Shown here piece after piece: positions 26,901 to 35,176 of a DNA stretch of 64,000 bases. The position numbers and the translations under genes are program-made. Position 1 is the stretch's first letter, and every line of letters starts with the position of its first letter. The stretch comes from Pseudarthrobacter equi (lineage in GTDB: Bacteria > Actinomycetota > Actinomycetes > Actinomycetales > Micrococcaceae), in the NCBI RefSeq assembly GCF_900105535.1, contig NZ_LT629779.1:2108001-2172000 (forward strand), in the 5' to 3' direction. The notes beneath the pieces are model-generated. The model had not been told where the DNA came from, did no database searches, and saw nothing but the letters and a program-made list of their open reading frames with translations.

Positions 26901-27500
26901 GGGAAATCGACGCTGCTCTCGGTCCTGCTGGGATTCCTGCCGGCTGCCGCCGGAAGTGTCCGGGTGTCCGGAGGGGTCGCCTGGTGCCCCCAGGAGGCCC
27001 ACCTTTTCGACTCCACCATCCGAGGCAACCTCCTTCTGGGGCGGACCGCGGCGGAACCCGACCGGCGGGGACACGACACCCGGGAACAGGGCACCCGGGG
27101 ACAGGACAATCCGGGGGAGAGCGCAACCGAACAGGACATGGCAGCGGTGATTGCCGCCGTTGGCCTCGCCGGGCTGATGGAACGGCTGCCCGCGGGACTG
27201 GACACGCGGATCGGTCCCGGTGGTGCTTTCCTCAGTGGCGGCGAACGCCAGCGCCTCGCGGTGGCCCGCACCCTGATGACCGGTGCCGAGGTGATCCTTC
27301 TGGACGAACCCACCGCGCACCTGGATGCCGAATCGGCCAGCGCTATGCTGCACGACCTGAGGGCCGGCCTGCGGGACCGGACCGTGGTGCTGGTTACCCA
27401 CCACGCCGCCGATATCCAGGCCGGCGACGTTCGGTTGGCGCTTGTGCCGGCCGCGGAACTTCGGGAGGCCGGCCGGGCAGCGGCGGGGCTGCGAGCCTGA
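23976..27500 (+). CDS. cydDC: fused CydD-CydC thiol ABC exporter
   Basis: The 1174-residue protein contains two complete ABC exporter halves in one frame. The CydD half (about 1-540) has Walker A GPSGAGKST, signature LSPGELRRVALARG and Walker B VLLLDEPTAHLD. After an Ala/Pro-rich linker (about 540-590), the CydC half has a second membrane domain, Walker A GPSGSGKST, signature LSGGERQRLAVART and Walker B VILLDEPTAHLD. In E. coli the separate CydD and CydC proteins form a heterodimer that exports cysteine and glutathione and is needed for cytochrome bd assembly. The fusion replaces that dimer by one chain. A short repetitive insert rich in Asp, Arg, Gln and Gly (about residues 1025-1050) lies between the second Walker A and its signature. 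GTG at 23976 or ATG at 23985 could be the start. Confidence 0.94.
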   Translation: MRPMLTPGPATRSAVYWLGLLAALKALSLVLMGQAVAAALAGLAGGEAVHVDQITLGMAGVVLRSITVWGQAVAARRAALGIKEELRAGLLERTLRNGVRETGPADGGLAVLATRGLDALDSYYTQFLPALVNCAAVPLLLGARILFADWVSAVVIVLTVPLVPLFMVLIGRYTEDNVREAQASLARLSAHMLELAKGLPVLVGLGRATAQRKALEEISEEYRSRTMGTLRTAFLSALALELIATISVAVVAVFIGVRLVHGDMPLEAGLLALILAPDCYLPLRELGTAHHASDDGRVALAGVNAVTDALEAKPLLAVPAGRPGAPLTVTGLTVTYRGRSRAAVGPLSFEAPQSRITALDGPSGAGKSTVLGVLAGTIGDGAGTSVTGTVAGLDRNAVAWVPQHPVLVADRVLDEVLLYLGANPRNAHDIALAEETARACLTRAGAGHLAAKHPAELSPGELRRVALARGLARIDAGATVLLLDEPTAHLDSDSAQAVEDAIHGLRGQVTIILVAHEERTRGLADVLVPVGGRATAPEPSNQPETLPARASSAGLPAAISAAPPAATRPTTNPRAANPRADDAKNGTAGRFGAGAMGLLAPLLAPVRGKFAAAAIVGTFAALFAVALSGLSGWLIIRASEQPPILYLLTAIVGVRFFGIGRAVLRYWERLLLHDAVFAALTRLRGRLWASLSRRALALRRLLQGGNVLGTVIDDVDTVRDLLPRVVLPPVTAVAVAVLALGTTWLVVPPALPAVIAAAAASLVLAPALALWGDRKSATAEQVLRSGVLRRISAALDARAEVSANGVAPRVLAGLRGEDRKATGASQRSAWAEGLGHAVTAAACGAAALASAWLAAPAVLDGRIEPAIAAVVVLLLLALVEPYSAMTTAVRQFPALRAVLQRVASSGALDASSDAQEDDGGATDGLQPVPAREGGVPGLELANLAAAWPGSAPVFTGLNAVAGPGHWLAVTGPSGSGKSTLLSVLLGFLPAAAGSVRVSGGVAWCPQEAHLFDSTIRGNLLLGRTAAEPDRRGHDTREQGTRGQDNPGESATEQDMAAVIAAVGLAGLMERLPAGLDTRIGPGGAFLSGGERQRLAVARTLMTGAEVILLDEPTAHLDAESASAMLHDLRAGLRDRTVVLVTHHAADIQAGDVRLALVPAAELREAGRAAAGLRA

Positions 27501-27567
27501 CGCGAACGCGCCCTGCGCCGGGTTCCGGCGCCGGCAACCGCGGGCAACCCGCCCGCGCAACCCCGCC

Positions 27568-27595
27568 GCAGGCGGCCCCGCACGGGGCCGCCTGC
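27568..27595. terminator. bidirectional terminator after cydDC
   Basis: A 12-bp perfect stem (27568-27579 and 27584-27595) with a GCAC loop lies between the convergent cydDC and DinB-like genes, 8 bp from the latter's stop codon. Confidence 0.75.
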
Positions 27596-27603
27596 CAGCG
27601 GAA

Positions 27604-28122
27604 CTATCCGTCGACGTCGTGCAGGTGGTGGACCACGTCGTGCAGGAAATAGCGCGCGAGCGTCAGGACCGTGAACTCGGAACCGTTGCTGCGCAGCCCC
27701 TTGCGGTCCCAGTCGGATTCGCGGACCCCGGCGAAGGACTCCGCCACCTGCTGCCCCTCGGCAGCCAGCTCGGTGTTGACCACTGCCGGATCGGCGTTGG
27801 CGTAGTCCTTCTCGATGGCGGTCAGGTCCTGGTCCCAGTTCTCAAACTTTGCGTCGTCGGAGTCCAGCATCAGGTTCAGGCGCTGGTCGAACAGGCTGAA
27901 CACATCGCGAACGTGGCAGGCGTACTCCAGCGCGGACCAGGTGTTGTCGTCGGGACGCTCGGCAACCTCCGGCCGGCGCAGGACGGCCCGCCACCGGGGC
28001 AGCATGTTTTCGATGGTGCCGGGGACCGTTGCCGGTGTGGTGGTGGAGGGGTCGAACGAGCAATCGGGGCAGGGGCGGTCCAGGACCCAGGTCCAGTCCT
28101 TCTCATCAGGCACGATAGGCAT
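27604..28122 (-). CDS. DinB superfamily / mycothiol-dependent enzyme-like protein
   Basis: The 172-residue four-helix-bundle protein has the metal-binding histidine pattern of the DinB/MDMPI superfamily: His in YACHVRDVF and the paired histidines in YFLHDVVHHLHD near the C terminus. A CPDC motif near the N terminus (residues 18-21) is an additional possible metal or redox site. Members include mycothiol-dependent isomerases and S-transferases, and mycothiol is expected here because mycothione reductase is encoded in the window. The exact reaction is unknown. TAGACT (28129-28134, minus strand) sits 6 nt before the ATG, indicating a leaderless transcript. The promoter overlaps that of the divergent GNAT gene. 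Confidence 0.82.
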   Translation of the reverse strand: MPIVPDEKDWTWVLDRPCPDCSFDPSTTTPATVPGTIENMLPRWRAVLRRPEVAERPDDNTWSALEYACHVRDVFSLFDQRLNLMLDSDDAKFENWDQDLTAIEKDYANADPAVVNTELAAEGQQVAESFAGVRESDWDRKGLRSNGSEFTVLTLARYFLHDVVHHLHDVDG

Positions 28123-28145
28123 GGGAGCAGTCTAAAGTACAAGCA
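28123..28145. promoter_or_regulatory. overlapping divergent leaderless promoters
   Basis: Only 23 bp separate the ATG codons of the DinB-like and GNAT genes. TAGACT on the minus strand (28129-28134) and TAAAGT on the plus strand (28133-28138) lie 6 and 7 nt before their start codons and share two base pairs. Both -35 regions would have to lie inside the opposite coding sequence. Confidence 0.5.
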
Positions 28146-28951
28146 ATGAAGCATCCGGACGCTGCACGGTTCCTCGCCGCCTACGACTCCCAACTGCGCC
28201 TCGCCCCCGAAGTTGCCGGCGCCAGGTCAGTGGTCGCGCTCGGCCCGCTGCGGCTCGCCACGTTCGACGGCGGACGCGGGTTCGTCACCTACGCTGGCCT
28301 GGCCTGGGCGGGGCGTCTGCGGCCATTGTCGCGGAGTGGGTGGGCCAGGCAGTGGCGCACTTCCGCGCGGACCCTGCGGTGCGGTCCGTGGAGTGGAAGA
28401 CCCGCGGGCACGACTCTGCGCCGGGCCTGCACGGGGCGCTGCTGGCCCACGGCTTCGTGCCCGCCGACGCCGAATCGATCATGATTGGTGCCGCTGCCGC
28501 CCTGGTGGCGAACGTTCCCCTGCCGCCCGGGGTGTGGCTTCGGCAGGTCACTGGGCCAGCGGACGTCCGCGCCGTGAGCGCCATGCAGGATGTCGCTTTC
28601 GGGGACAGCGTCTCGGAAGCCCGGGCCGATGACCTGCTGCGGCGGTTGGCCGCCGGCGACGGAACCGAGCTGTGGGCAGCAGGCCACGAGGGCCGCATCG
28701 TCAGTGCCGGCCGCCTGGAACCGGTGGCAGGTGCGGACTTCGCCGGCATCTGGGGCGGGGCCACGCTGGCGCCGTGGCGCGGACAAGGCATTTACCGGGC
28801 CCTCACCGCACAGCGTGCCCGATCCGCCCTGCAGCTCGGCAAGACCCTGATCCACAGCGACTCCACCGAATACTCGCGCCCCATCCTTGAGCGGTACGGA
28901 CTGGTCAAGGTCTCCACCACCACGCCCTACAACTGGAGCAGGGAACCCTGA
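28146..28951 (+). pseudogene. GNAT family N-acetyltransferase, frameshifted by a 5-bp duplication
   Basis: The first frame (from ATG 28146) codes for a plausible N terminus up to GRGFVTYAGL. The second frame, ending at 28951, carries the rest: VEWKTRGHDSAPGLHGALLAHGF and the acetyl-CoA-binding region TLAPWRGQGIYRALTAQRAR. The break is at 28296-28305, where GGCCT occurs twice in tandem. Removing one copy joins the frames into a 266-residue protein reading YAGLGGASAAIVAEW. GNAT enzymes transfer acetyl groups to amines; the substrate here is unknown. If translated as it stands, the product would be a 112-residue truncated protein. A GTG at 28340 could start the second part alone, keeping the catalytic domain. 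The 5-bp change is either a true mutation or an error, and I favour a true mutation because it is not a homopolymer. Confidence 0.85.
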
Positions 28952-28993
28952 TCCGGCGCAGCGGTGGCGGGCGGACTTTGCCTCGAGTGCGGT

Positions 28994-31504
28994 TTATGCC
29001 TCGGCGGCGGCCTCCGGCCACGCCATCGCGGCACCCACTACATCCACGGCCTGGGACAGGGGGATGCCGGAACCATCGCGGCGGCCGTGCTCCTGCGGAA
29101 GTGACCTGGCAACGCCCGCGGACGAGGACGCCTTGGCGGGACCATGACCGGCCCACGCCAGCAGCAACGTGTCCTCGCCCTTCAGGAACCGGTGCGCGCG
29201 CACCCCTGCGGTGGCACGGCCCTTCACCGGGTATTCGGAGAACGCGGTCACCTTCGCCGTGCCCGGGGCAGTCCCCGGAAGGGCGCCGTTGGTGCCGGCA
29301 ATGGTGACCACGACGGCGGCCTCGTCCTGGGCGCGCACCGCGCCGAAGAACGTCACGCGGTCGCCCGCGGCAAGTTTGATGCCGGCCATTCCACCGGCCG
29401 TCCTGCCCTGCGGGCGCACGGCGGAGGCGGCAAACTTCAACAGCTGGGCCTGGGCAGTCAGGAACACCAGTTCGGTGTCATCAGCCGCAGCCGGTGCCAC
29501 GCCCACCACGAAATCCTTGTCCTTGAGCGCGATGACTTCCCAGTCCTCGCGGTTCAGCGGATAGTCCGGCTGGACCCTCTTCACCACGCCCTGGGCGGTG
29601 CCGATGGCGAGAACCTCGTCCAGCGGGGCGAAGGCCACCAGGGTTTCGCCCTTCAGCAGCGTGAGGAAGTCCTTCGCCGGGACACCACCGGCCATGTTGG
29701 GCAGGCCCGCCACGGGGGGCAGGACCGGCATGTCCATTACCTGGAGGCGGAGCATCCGGCCCTGGGAGGTGATGGCAGCGATCTCACCGCGCGCTGAGGT
29801 CTTCACCACTGTCGTGAACACGTCGTGCTTGTTCCGCGGTCCGGCTTCTGCCAGCGGCTCCTGGTTGCTGGTGCGCCCGATCTGCCCGGAGGCTGTCAGG
29901 ATGGCCCAGCAGGGGTCGTCGGCGATCTCCAGGGCCAGGGGAGCGGGCTTGCCCTTCTTGCTGCCGGCAAGTTCTGCCGCGACGGTGGGGGAGACGGCTT
30001 CGGACTCCAGCAGGATGGTGCGGCGGGGAGTGCCGTGTTCCTCGGCAATCGCTGCGAGTTCATCGGACACCAGCGAACGGAGCAGTTCCTCGGAGTTGAG
30101 GATGGCTTCGAGTTCGGCGATCTCGCGGCGCAGCTGGTCCTGTTCCTTCTCCAGCTCAATCCGCGAGTACTTGGTCAGCTGGCGGAGCCGCAGTTCCAGG
30201 ATGTAATTGGCCTGGATCTCGGTGAGGTCGTAGATGGACATCAGGCGCTCACGGGCTGCGGCCGCCTCATCCGAGGACCGGATGATCTGGATGACCTCGT
30301 CGATGTCCACGATGGCGATGAGGAGGCCCTCCACCAGGTGCAGCCGGTCCTTCTTCTTGCCCAGCCGGAAGATGGTGCGGCGGCGGACAACATCGATCCG
30401 GTGGTTGACGTAGACGGAGAGCAGGTCCACCAGGCCGAGGGTCTGCGGCTGCCCGTCCACCAGGGTGACGTTGTTGATGCCGAAGGAATCCTCCATCGGC
30501 GTGTACCGGTAGAGCTGCTGGAGCACCGCGGTGGGGTTGAAGCCGTTCTTGAGCTCGATGACCAGGCGCAGCCCGTGCTTGCGGTCCGTCAGGTCCACGA
30601 TGTCGCTGATGCCGGTCAGCTTCTTGGCGTTGACGGCGTCCTTGATCTTCTCAATGACCTTTTCGGGGCCCACCATGTATGGCAGTTCGGTGACCACCAG
30701 GCCGGTGCGGCGGGCCGAGAGCTGCTCCACTTCCACCTTGGCCCGGGTCTTGAAGGACCCCCGGCCGGTGGCGTAGGCGTCGCGGATGCCGTCCAGGCCC
30801 ACAATCCGGCCGCCGCTGGGCAGGTCCGGGCCCGGGACGAACCGCATGAGGTCTTCGAGGGTGGCGTCCGGGTTGGCGATCAGGTGCCGGGCCGCGGAGA
30901 TAACTTCCACCAGGTTGTGCGGGGCCATGTTCGTGGCCATGCCGACGGCGATGCCGGTGGCGCCGTTGACCAGCAGGTTGGGGAAGGCCGCCGGGAGTAC
31001 GTCCGGCTGAGTGAGTTGGTTGTCGTAGTTGGGGACGAAGTCCACCACGTCTTCATCGAGGTGGTTGGTGAGGGTGAGGGCGGCGGGCGCCAGCCTGGCC
31101 TCCGTGTACCGCGGAGCTGCCGGGCCGTCGTCGAGCGAGCCGAAGTTGCCGTGCCCGTCGATCAGGGGCAAACGCAGCGAGAAGTCCTGCGCCATGCGCA
31201 CCATGGCGTCGTAGATGGCGGCGTCACCGTGCGGGTGCAGCTTACCCATGACCTCGCCCACCACCCGGGCGCTCTTGACGTGCCCGCGGTCCGGCCGCAG
31301 CCCCATGTCGCTCATCATGTACAGGATGCGGCGCTGCACCGGCTTCAACCCGTCGCGGGCGTCGGGCAGTGCCCGCGAGTAGATCACGGAGTACGCGTAC
31401 TCCAGGAACGAACCCTCCATCTCGGAAATGACGTCGATGTCGACGATGTTCTCCGTGAAGGGAGTGGTGTCCGCGACGGGTGCTGGGCTTTGGCGGCGGG
31501 CCAT
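28994..31504 (-). CDS. parC: DNA topoisomerase IV subunit A
   Basis: The 836-residue type IIA A subunit has the winged-helix cleavage domain with catalytic Tyr133 in APRYTEARL and the quinolone-binding helix motif [15 protein letters not shown] coiled-coil tower follows (about 430-490), then a C-terminal beta-pinwheel ([23 protein letters not shown]) for DNA wrapping. It forms the cleavage core with ParE, whose gene is about 9 kb away. Position 95 is Ala where E. coli GyrA has the quinolone-resistance Ser83; Asp99 corresponds to Asp87. The ATG at 31504 is used because the conserved core begins shortly after and AAGGATT lies upstream. A longer frame from 31714 would run through the divergent gene. 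Confidence 0.93.
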   Translation of the reverse strand: MARRQSPAPVADTTPFTENIVDIDVISEMEGSFLEYAYSVIYSRALPDARDGLKPVQRRILYMMSDMGLRPDRGHVKSARVVGEVMGKLHPHGDAAIYDAMVRMAQDFSLRLPLIDGHGNFGSLDDGPAAPRYTEARLAPAALTLTNHLDEDVVDFVPNYDNQLTQPDVLPAAFPNLLVNGATGIAVGMATNMAPHNLVEVISAARHLIANPDATLEDLMRFVPGPDLPSGGRIVGLDGIRDAYATGRGSFKTRAKVEVEQLSARRTGLVVTELPYMVGPEKVIEKIKDAVNAKKLTGISDIVDLTDRKHGLRLVIELKNGFNPTAVLQQLYRYTPMEDSFGINNVTLVDGQPQTLGLVDLLSVYVNHRIDVVRRRTIFRLGKKKDRLHLVEGLLIAIVDIDEVIQIIRSSDEAAAARERLMSIYDLTEIQANYILELRLRQLTKYSRIELEKEQDQLRREIAELEAILNSEELLRSLVSDELAAIAEEHGTPRRTILLESEAVSPTVAAELAGSKKGKPAPLALEIADDPCWAILTASGQIGRTSNQEPLAEAGPRNKHDVFTTVVKTSARGEIAAITSQGRMLRLQVMDMPVLPPVAGLPNMAGGVPAKDFLTLLKGETLVAFAPLDEVLAIGTAQGVVKRVQPDYPLNREDWEVIALKDKDFVVGVAPAAADDTELVFLTAQAQLLKFAASAVRPQGRTAGGMAGIKLAAGDRVTFFGAVRAQDEAAVVVTIAGTNGALPGTAPGTAKVTAFSEYPVKGRATAGVRAHRFLKGEDTLLLAWAGHGPAKASSSAGVARSLPQEHGRRDGSGIPLSQAVDVVGAAMAWPEAAAEA

Positions 31505-31585
31505 GGGGGTGGTGAATCCTTCGGTTACTGGGGTTGCCGGGCAGGGTGCTGCTGCGCTGCGGCAGTTTTTGGCTAGGCTAAGCCT

Positions 31586-34270
31586 ATGGTGGATCAGCCC
31601 GGGGACGGCGAATATCCGGAACATTGGGAAGCCGATGTCGTCCTGCGCGACGGCGGGACAGCCCATTTGCGGCCCATCCATCCGTCCGATGCAGAGGCCA
31701 TCCAGACCTTCCATACCGGACAGTCGCAGAACTCAATTTACATGCGCTTCTTCGCCTTCAAGGCACGGCTGTCAGCCAAGGAGCTCAAACGGTTCACCGA
31801 AGTGGACTACAAGGACCGGGTGGCGTTCGTCATCACCATGCGCGGGGAAATCATCGGCATCGGCCGCTACGACCGGCTGGACGATCCCGCCGAGGCCGAG
31901 GTCGCCTTCAACATCGCCGACGCTCACCAGGGCCGGGGAATCGGCTCCATCCTGCTCGAACACCTCGCCGCCGCGGCCCACGAAAACGGGATCCAGCGTT
32001 TCAGCGCCGAGGTGCTGCCCGAGAACCGCAAAATGCTCATGGTCTTCTCGGATGCCGGCTATGACGTCAAACGCCACTTCGACGACGGCGTGGTCAGCCT
32101 CGAATTCAACATCGACCCCACCGAAAAATCACGGGCCGTCATGGAATCCCGCGAGCACCGCGCCGAGGCGAGGAGCGTGCGGGACCTGCTGACGCCGTCG
32201 TCCGTGGCCGTCATCGGCGCCAGCCGCAAGTGGGGGACCGTGGGCTACCACCTGCTGGAGCACATCGTGGAAGGCGGCTTTTCCGGGCCCGTCTACGCCA
32301 TCAATCCCGAGGCGCTGGAACTGGCCGGCATGCTGTCCTACGGCCGGCTGACCGAAGTGCCCGAGCCCGTGCAGCTCGCGGTGATCGCCGTGCCGTACGA
32401 GGAGGTTCCCTCCGTCGTGGAGGACTGCGCCGCCGCCGGTGTCAAAGGGCTGGTGATCGCCTCCGCAGGTTTCGCGGACGACGGCGAACGCGGCCTTCAG
32501 CGGCAACGGAACCTTGTGCGCCAGGCGCGCGCGAGCGGGATGCGGGTCATCGGCCCCGCCTCCCTGGGCATCATCAACACGCACCCGGAGATCCGGCTCA
32601 ACGCCTCCATGGCTCCCACCCTGCCGCGTCGCGGCGGGCTGGGGCTGTTCAGCCAGTCGGCAGCCATTGGCGTGTCCCTGTACGCGGCGTCCAGCCGCAG
32701 GCGCCTCGGCATGTCCACGTTTCTTTCCGCCGGGAACCGTGCCGACGTGTCCGGCAACGACATCATGCAGTACTGGGAAGACGACGCCGACACCTCCGCC
32801 GTGGGCCTCTACCTGGAATCAATCGGCAACCCGCGCAAGTTTTCCCGCATCGCCCGGCGCCTGGCACACACCAAACCGGTGATCGTGGCCAAGTCCGACA
32901 CCATGGGCCTGCGCCTGCCGCCGGGCCACGCCGTCCGCACCACCCAGGCGCCGGGCGGGGCGCTGGACTCGATGCTGCGCCAGTCCGGCGTCATTCGCGT
33001 CGGAACCATCGAGCAGCTGGTGGATGTGGCCCAGGTTGTCGCGGGCCAGCCGCTGCCCGCCGGGCCCGGCCTTGCCATCCTCAGCAACTCCCAGGCGCTG
33101 GGCAAGGTAGTGGCGGACAGTGCAGCAGACCACGGCCTCAGCGTTGAGCAGCTGGTGACCGGCGTGGACCTCGACGCCGGCCGCTCGGTGGCCTTGCCCG
33201 CCCTGCGCGCAGCACTGCTTGAGGCACTGCGTCCCGCGCACGTCCATGCCGCCGTCGCAGCACTCCTGCCGGCCCGCGGACTCACGGTGGACAGCATCGC
33301 GGAATCGCTGGCCGACGTCTCCGCCGAGGCCGGAAAGCCCGTGGTGGCAGCGTTCACCGGCATCCTGGACGACTCCGTCTACGTTGAAGGCATGGTGGGG
33401 GCCGCAGACAAGGCCGTGCCATGTTTCTCCAACCCCGGCGCGGCCGTGGCTGCGCTCGCCGCCGTGGTGCGGTACTCGGAGTGGGTGTCGCGGGACCACG
33501 GCCACTTTGTGGAACCGCCGGGCTGCGATCCCGCCCGGGCCCGCGCCGAGATTGAAGTACAGCTCCGCGACGTCAAGGGGGAGCAGCTAAAGCAACTGGA
33601 CCCCGCGGCGGCCGCGTCCCTGCTGGGGCACTACGGCATTTCCGTGCTGCCATCCGCGGCCTTCGACACCCCTGACGAAGCGGTGGAAGCCGCCGAGGGC
33701 CTCGGCTGGCCGGTGGCCGTGAAGACGACGGACCCCGCCCTGCGGCACCGGCTCGACCTGGGCGGCGTCCGCCTGGACATCCAGGACGCCGAGTCGCTGC
33801 GCCGGGATGTGGTCCAGATGCGCCGTGCCCTCGCCCTCTATGGCGATCCGGCCCTGGAGGTGCAGTCCATGGCGCCGGTAGGCCAAGCGTGCACGTTCCG
33901 GGCCATTGAGGACCCGTTGCTGGGACCTGTGATCTCCTTCGGCCTGGCCGGCGATGCCGTGAACCTGCTGGATGACTGGTCGCACCGGGTGCCGCCGCTG
34001 TCCGCCGCGGACGTCCACGACTTCATCCGGGCGCCCCGGGCAGCGCGGAAGCTGTTCGGCTACCAGGGACTTCCCGCCGTCGACGTTTCCGCCCTGGAGG
34101 ACCTGGCAGGGCGGCTGGCGTGGATGAAGGACAACCACCCCGAAATCGCCCTGGTGGAGTTCAACCCGGTGCTCTGCGGGACGAATGGGGCCACCATCCT
34201 GGCGGCCGACGTCCGCATCGGGAACGCCGCCCAGCGCACGGACAGCGCACGGCGGGCCATGCGGGGCTGA
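31586..34270 (+). CDS. Pat-like protein acetyltransferase: GNAT domain fused to acyl-CoA synthetase (NDP-forming) domains
   Basis: The 894-residue protein has an N-terminal GNAT domain (about 15-180; [21 protein letters not shown] is the acetyl-CoA site). A CoA-binding Rossmann domain follows (about 195-325; [18 protein letters not shown]), then a succinyl-CoA-ligase-like domain (about 335-630; [11 protein letters not shown]) and an ATP-grasp domain (about 660-890). This is the inventory of bacterial Pat/PatZ lysine acetyltransferases, which inactivate acetyl-CoA synthetase and other enzymes. The GNAT domain is at the N terminus instead of the C terminus, as known for Streptomyces PatA. The histidine required for a working synthetase is not obvious. 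TAGGCT at 31574-31579 is 6 nt before the ATG, so transcription is probably leaderless. Confidence 0.9.
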   Translation: MVDQPGDGEYPEHWEADVVLRDGGTAHLRPIHPSDAEAIQTFHTGQSQNSIYMRFFAFKARLSAKELKRFTEVDYKDRVAFVITMRGEIIGIGRYDRLDDPAEAEVAFNIADAHQGRGIGSILLEHLAAAAHENGIQRFSAEVLPENRKMLMVFSDAGYDVKRHFDDGVVSLEFNIDPTEKSRAVMESREHRAEARSVRDLLTPSSVAVIGASRKWGTVGYHLLEHIVEGGFSGPVYAINPEALELAGMLSYGRLTEVPEPVQLAVIAVPYEEVPSVVEDCAAAGVKGLVIASAGFADDGERGLQRQRNLVRQARASGMRVIGPASLGIINTHPEIRLNASMAPTLPRRGGLGLFSQSAAIGVSLYAASSRRRLGMSTFLSAGNRADVSGNDIMQYWEDDADTSAVGLYLESIGNPRKFSRIARRLAHTKPVIVAKSDTMGLRLPPGHAVRTTQAPGGALDSMLRQSGVIRVGTIEQLVDVAQVVAGQPLPAGPGLAILSNSQALGKVVADSAADHGLSVEQLVTGVDLDAGRSVALPALRAALLEALRPAHVHAAVAALLPARGLTVDSIAESLADVSAEAGKPVVAAFTGILDDSVYVEGMVGAADKAVPCFSNPGAAVAALAAVVRYSEWVSRDHGHFVEPPGCDPARARAEIEVQLRDVKGEQLKQLDPAAAASLLGHYGISVLPSAAFDTPDEAVEAAEGLGWPVAVKTTDPALRHRLDLGGVRLDIQDAESLRRDVVQMRRALALYGDPALEVQSMAPVGQACTFRAIEDPLLGPVISFGLAGDAVNLLDDWSHRVPPLSAADVHDFIRAPRAARKLFGYQGLPAVDVSALEDLAGRLAWMKDNHPEIALVEFNPVLCGTNGATILAADVRIGNAAQRTDSARRAMRG

Positions 34271-34312
34271 CACTGCGGTGGTCCACGGGCTGGCCGGCCG
34301 CGCCATCTGCCG

Positions 34313-34378
34313 GTGTTTGTGGCGCGCTAGTCATGTGTTTGTCGTTCGGCTGTGCCGAGTTTGTCGTTCGTTTGTCCC
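34313..34378. repeat. three degenerate 22-bp direct repeats upstream of the DUF5998 gene
   Basis: Units at 34313-34334, 34335-34356 and 34357-34378 align with no gap. All share the core GTTTGT; units 2 and 3 share GTTTGTCGTTCG and match at about 17 of 22 positions. The period equals two helical turns, so the repeats face the same side of the DNA. They end 42 bp before a GAAAAT hexamer (34421-34426) in front of the next gene. Confidence 0.55.
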
Positions 34379-34432
34379 CTGCGGTGAGCGGGCGGTTGGC
34401 AAAGTGAGCGGCGCATCTGTGAAAATGGGGGA

Positions 34433-35176
34433 ATGAGCTCCCAGCCTCCCGCCTCGGCGCCTGAAACGCCCGGCAACGAAAACCAGGCCATCCGCCACCA
34501 CAGCTCACACAGCCACAGTTCCCAGGGCCAAAGCCTGGAAGGCGCCCTCCAAAAGGCCGGTTTCTATCCCCGCCTCGTGGCGGACGTGGTGGACGACGCC
34601 CTGGACGGCCGCGACTGCGTGGCACACCTGGTGCATCTGGAAACCCACTTTGACCGTGCTGAAGTCCGCCGTCACATCACGGTGCTGGTCCTCACCGCGG
34701 ACATGCTGGTCATCACCCACGTGGACGACCAGCAACTGGATGAAGCGGGCGAACAGATCGTTGCCCAGATCTCCACGGAGTCCGTTCCCGTGGCCCAGAT
34801 CCGTTCGGTGGTCCTCAGCTACATGTACGCCCAGCCGCAGAACTACAAGCCGTCCGATCCCGTGCGGGAACTGACACTGTCCATCGCCTGGTCCGGTGGC
34901 CAGCGCCTGGACATGGGTCCTGCCAGCTGCGGCGATCCCCAATGCGAAGCGGACCACGGCTATACCGGCACGATTGCGCAGGAAGACATCGTCCTGCGGA
35001 TCAGCGCAGAGGCCGACGGGCTGCAGGCAGTCCAGGACGCGAAGCTCTTTGCCCGCGCCCTGCGGGCCGTCAACACCGGGTCCACCTCGCCCGTACCCCA
35101 CGTGCAGTCACTGCCGCCCCGGCCCCGCGCCGGCGTGTTCGGCACGCGCCTCAGCCGCGGCCACCAGCAGCGCTGA
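34433..35176 (+). CDS. DUF5998 family protein
   Basis: The 247-residue protein belongs to an actinobacterial family of unknown function. It has a Ser/His/Gln-rich leader (residues 1-35) and a conserved core (GALQKAGFYPRLVADVVDDAL, then ETHFDRAEVRRHITVLVLT). A CGDPQC motif sits around residue 165, and the tail is Pro/Arg-rich. No membrane helix or catalytic motif is evident. Its stop overlaps the ATG of the next gene (TGATG), so the two are translationally coupled. GAAAAT at 34421-34426 is 6 nt before the ATG, and a GGGGGA tract could also serve as a ribosome-binding site. Confidence 0.82.
   Translation: MSSQPPASAPETPGNENQAIRHHSSHSHSSQGQSLEGALQKAGFYPRLVADVVDDALDGRDCVAHLVHLETHFDRAEVRRHITVLVLTADMLVITHVDDQQLDEAGEQIVAQISTESVPVAQIRSVVLSYMYAQPQNYKPSDPVRELTLSIAWSGGQRLDMGPASCGDPQCEADHGYTGTIAQEDIVLRISAEADGLQAVQDAKLFARALRAVNTGSTSPVPHVQSLPPRPRAGVFGTRLSRGHQQR

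Noticed and set aside
23976..27500. Separate cydD and cydC genes
   Set aside because: There is no stop or reinitiation between the halves; the frame is continuous through the linker.
29825..31576. 583-codon open frame opposite parC
   Set aside because: Sequence is Val/Gly/Asp/Gln-rich without domains, and the minus strand holds a full-length topoisomerase with catalytic Tyr.
34313..34378. CRISPR-like repeat array
   Set aside because: The units are contiguous and degenerate with no unique spacers, and no cas gene is near.
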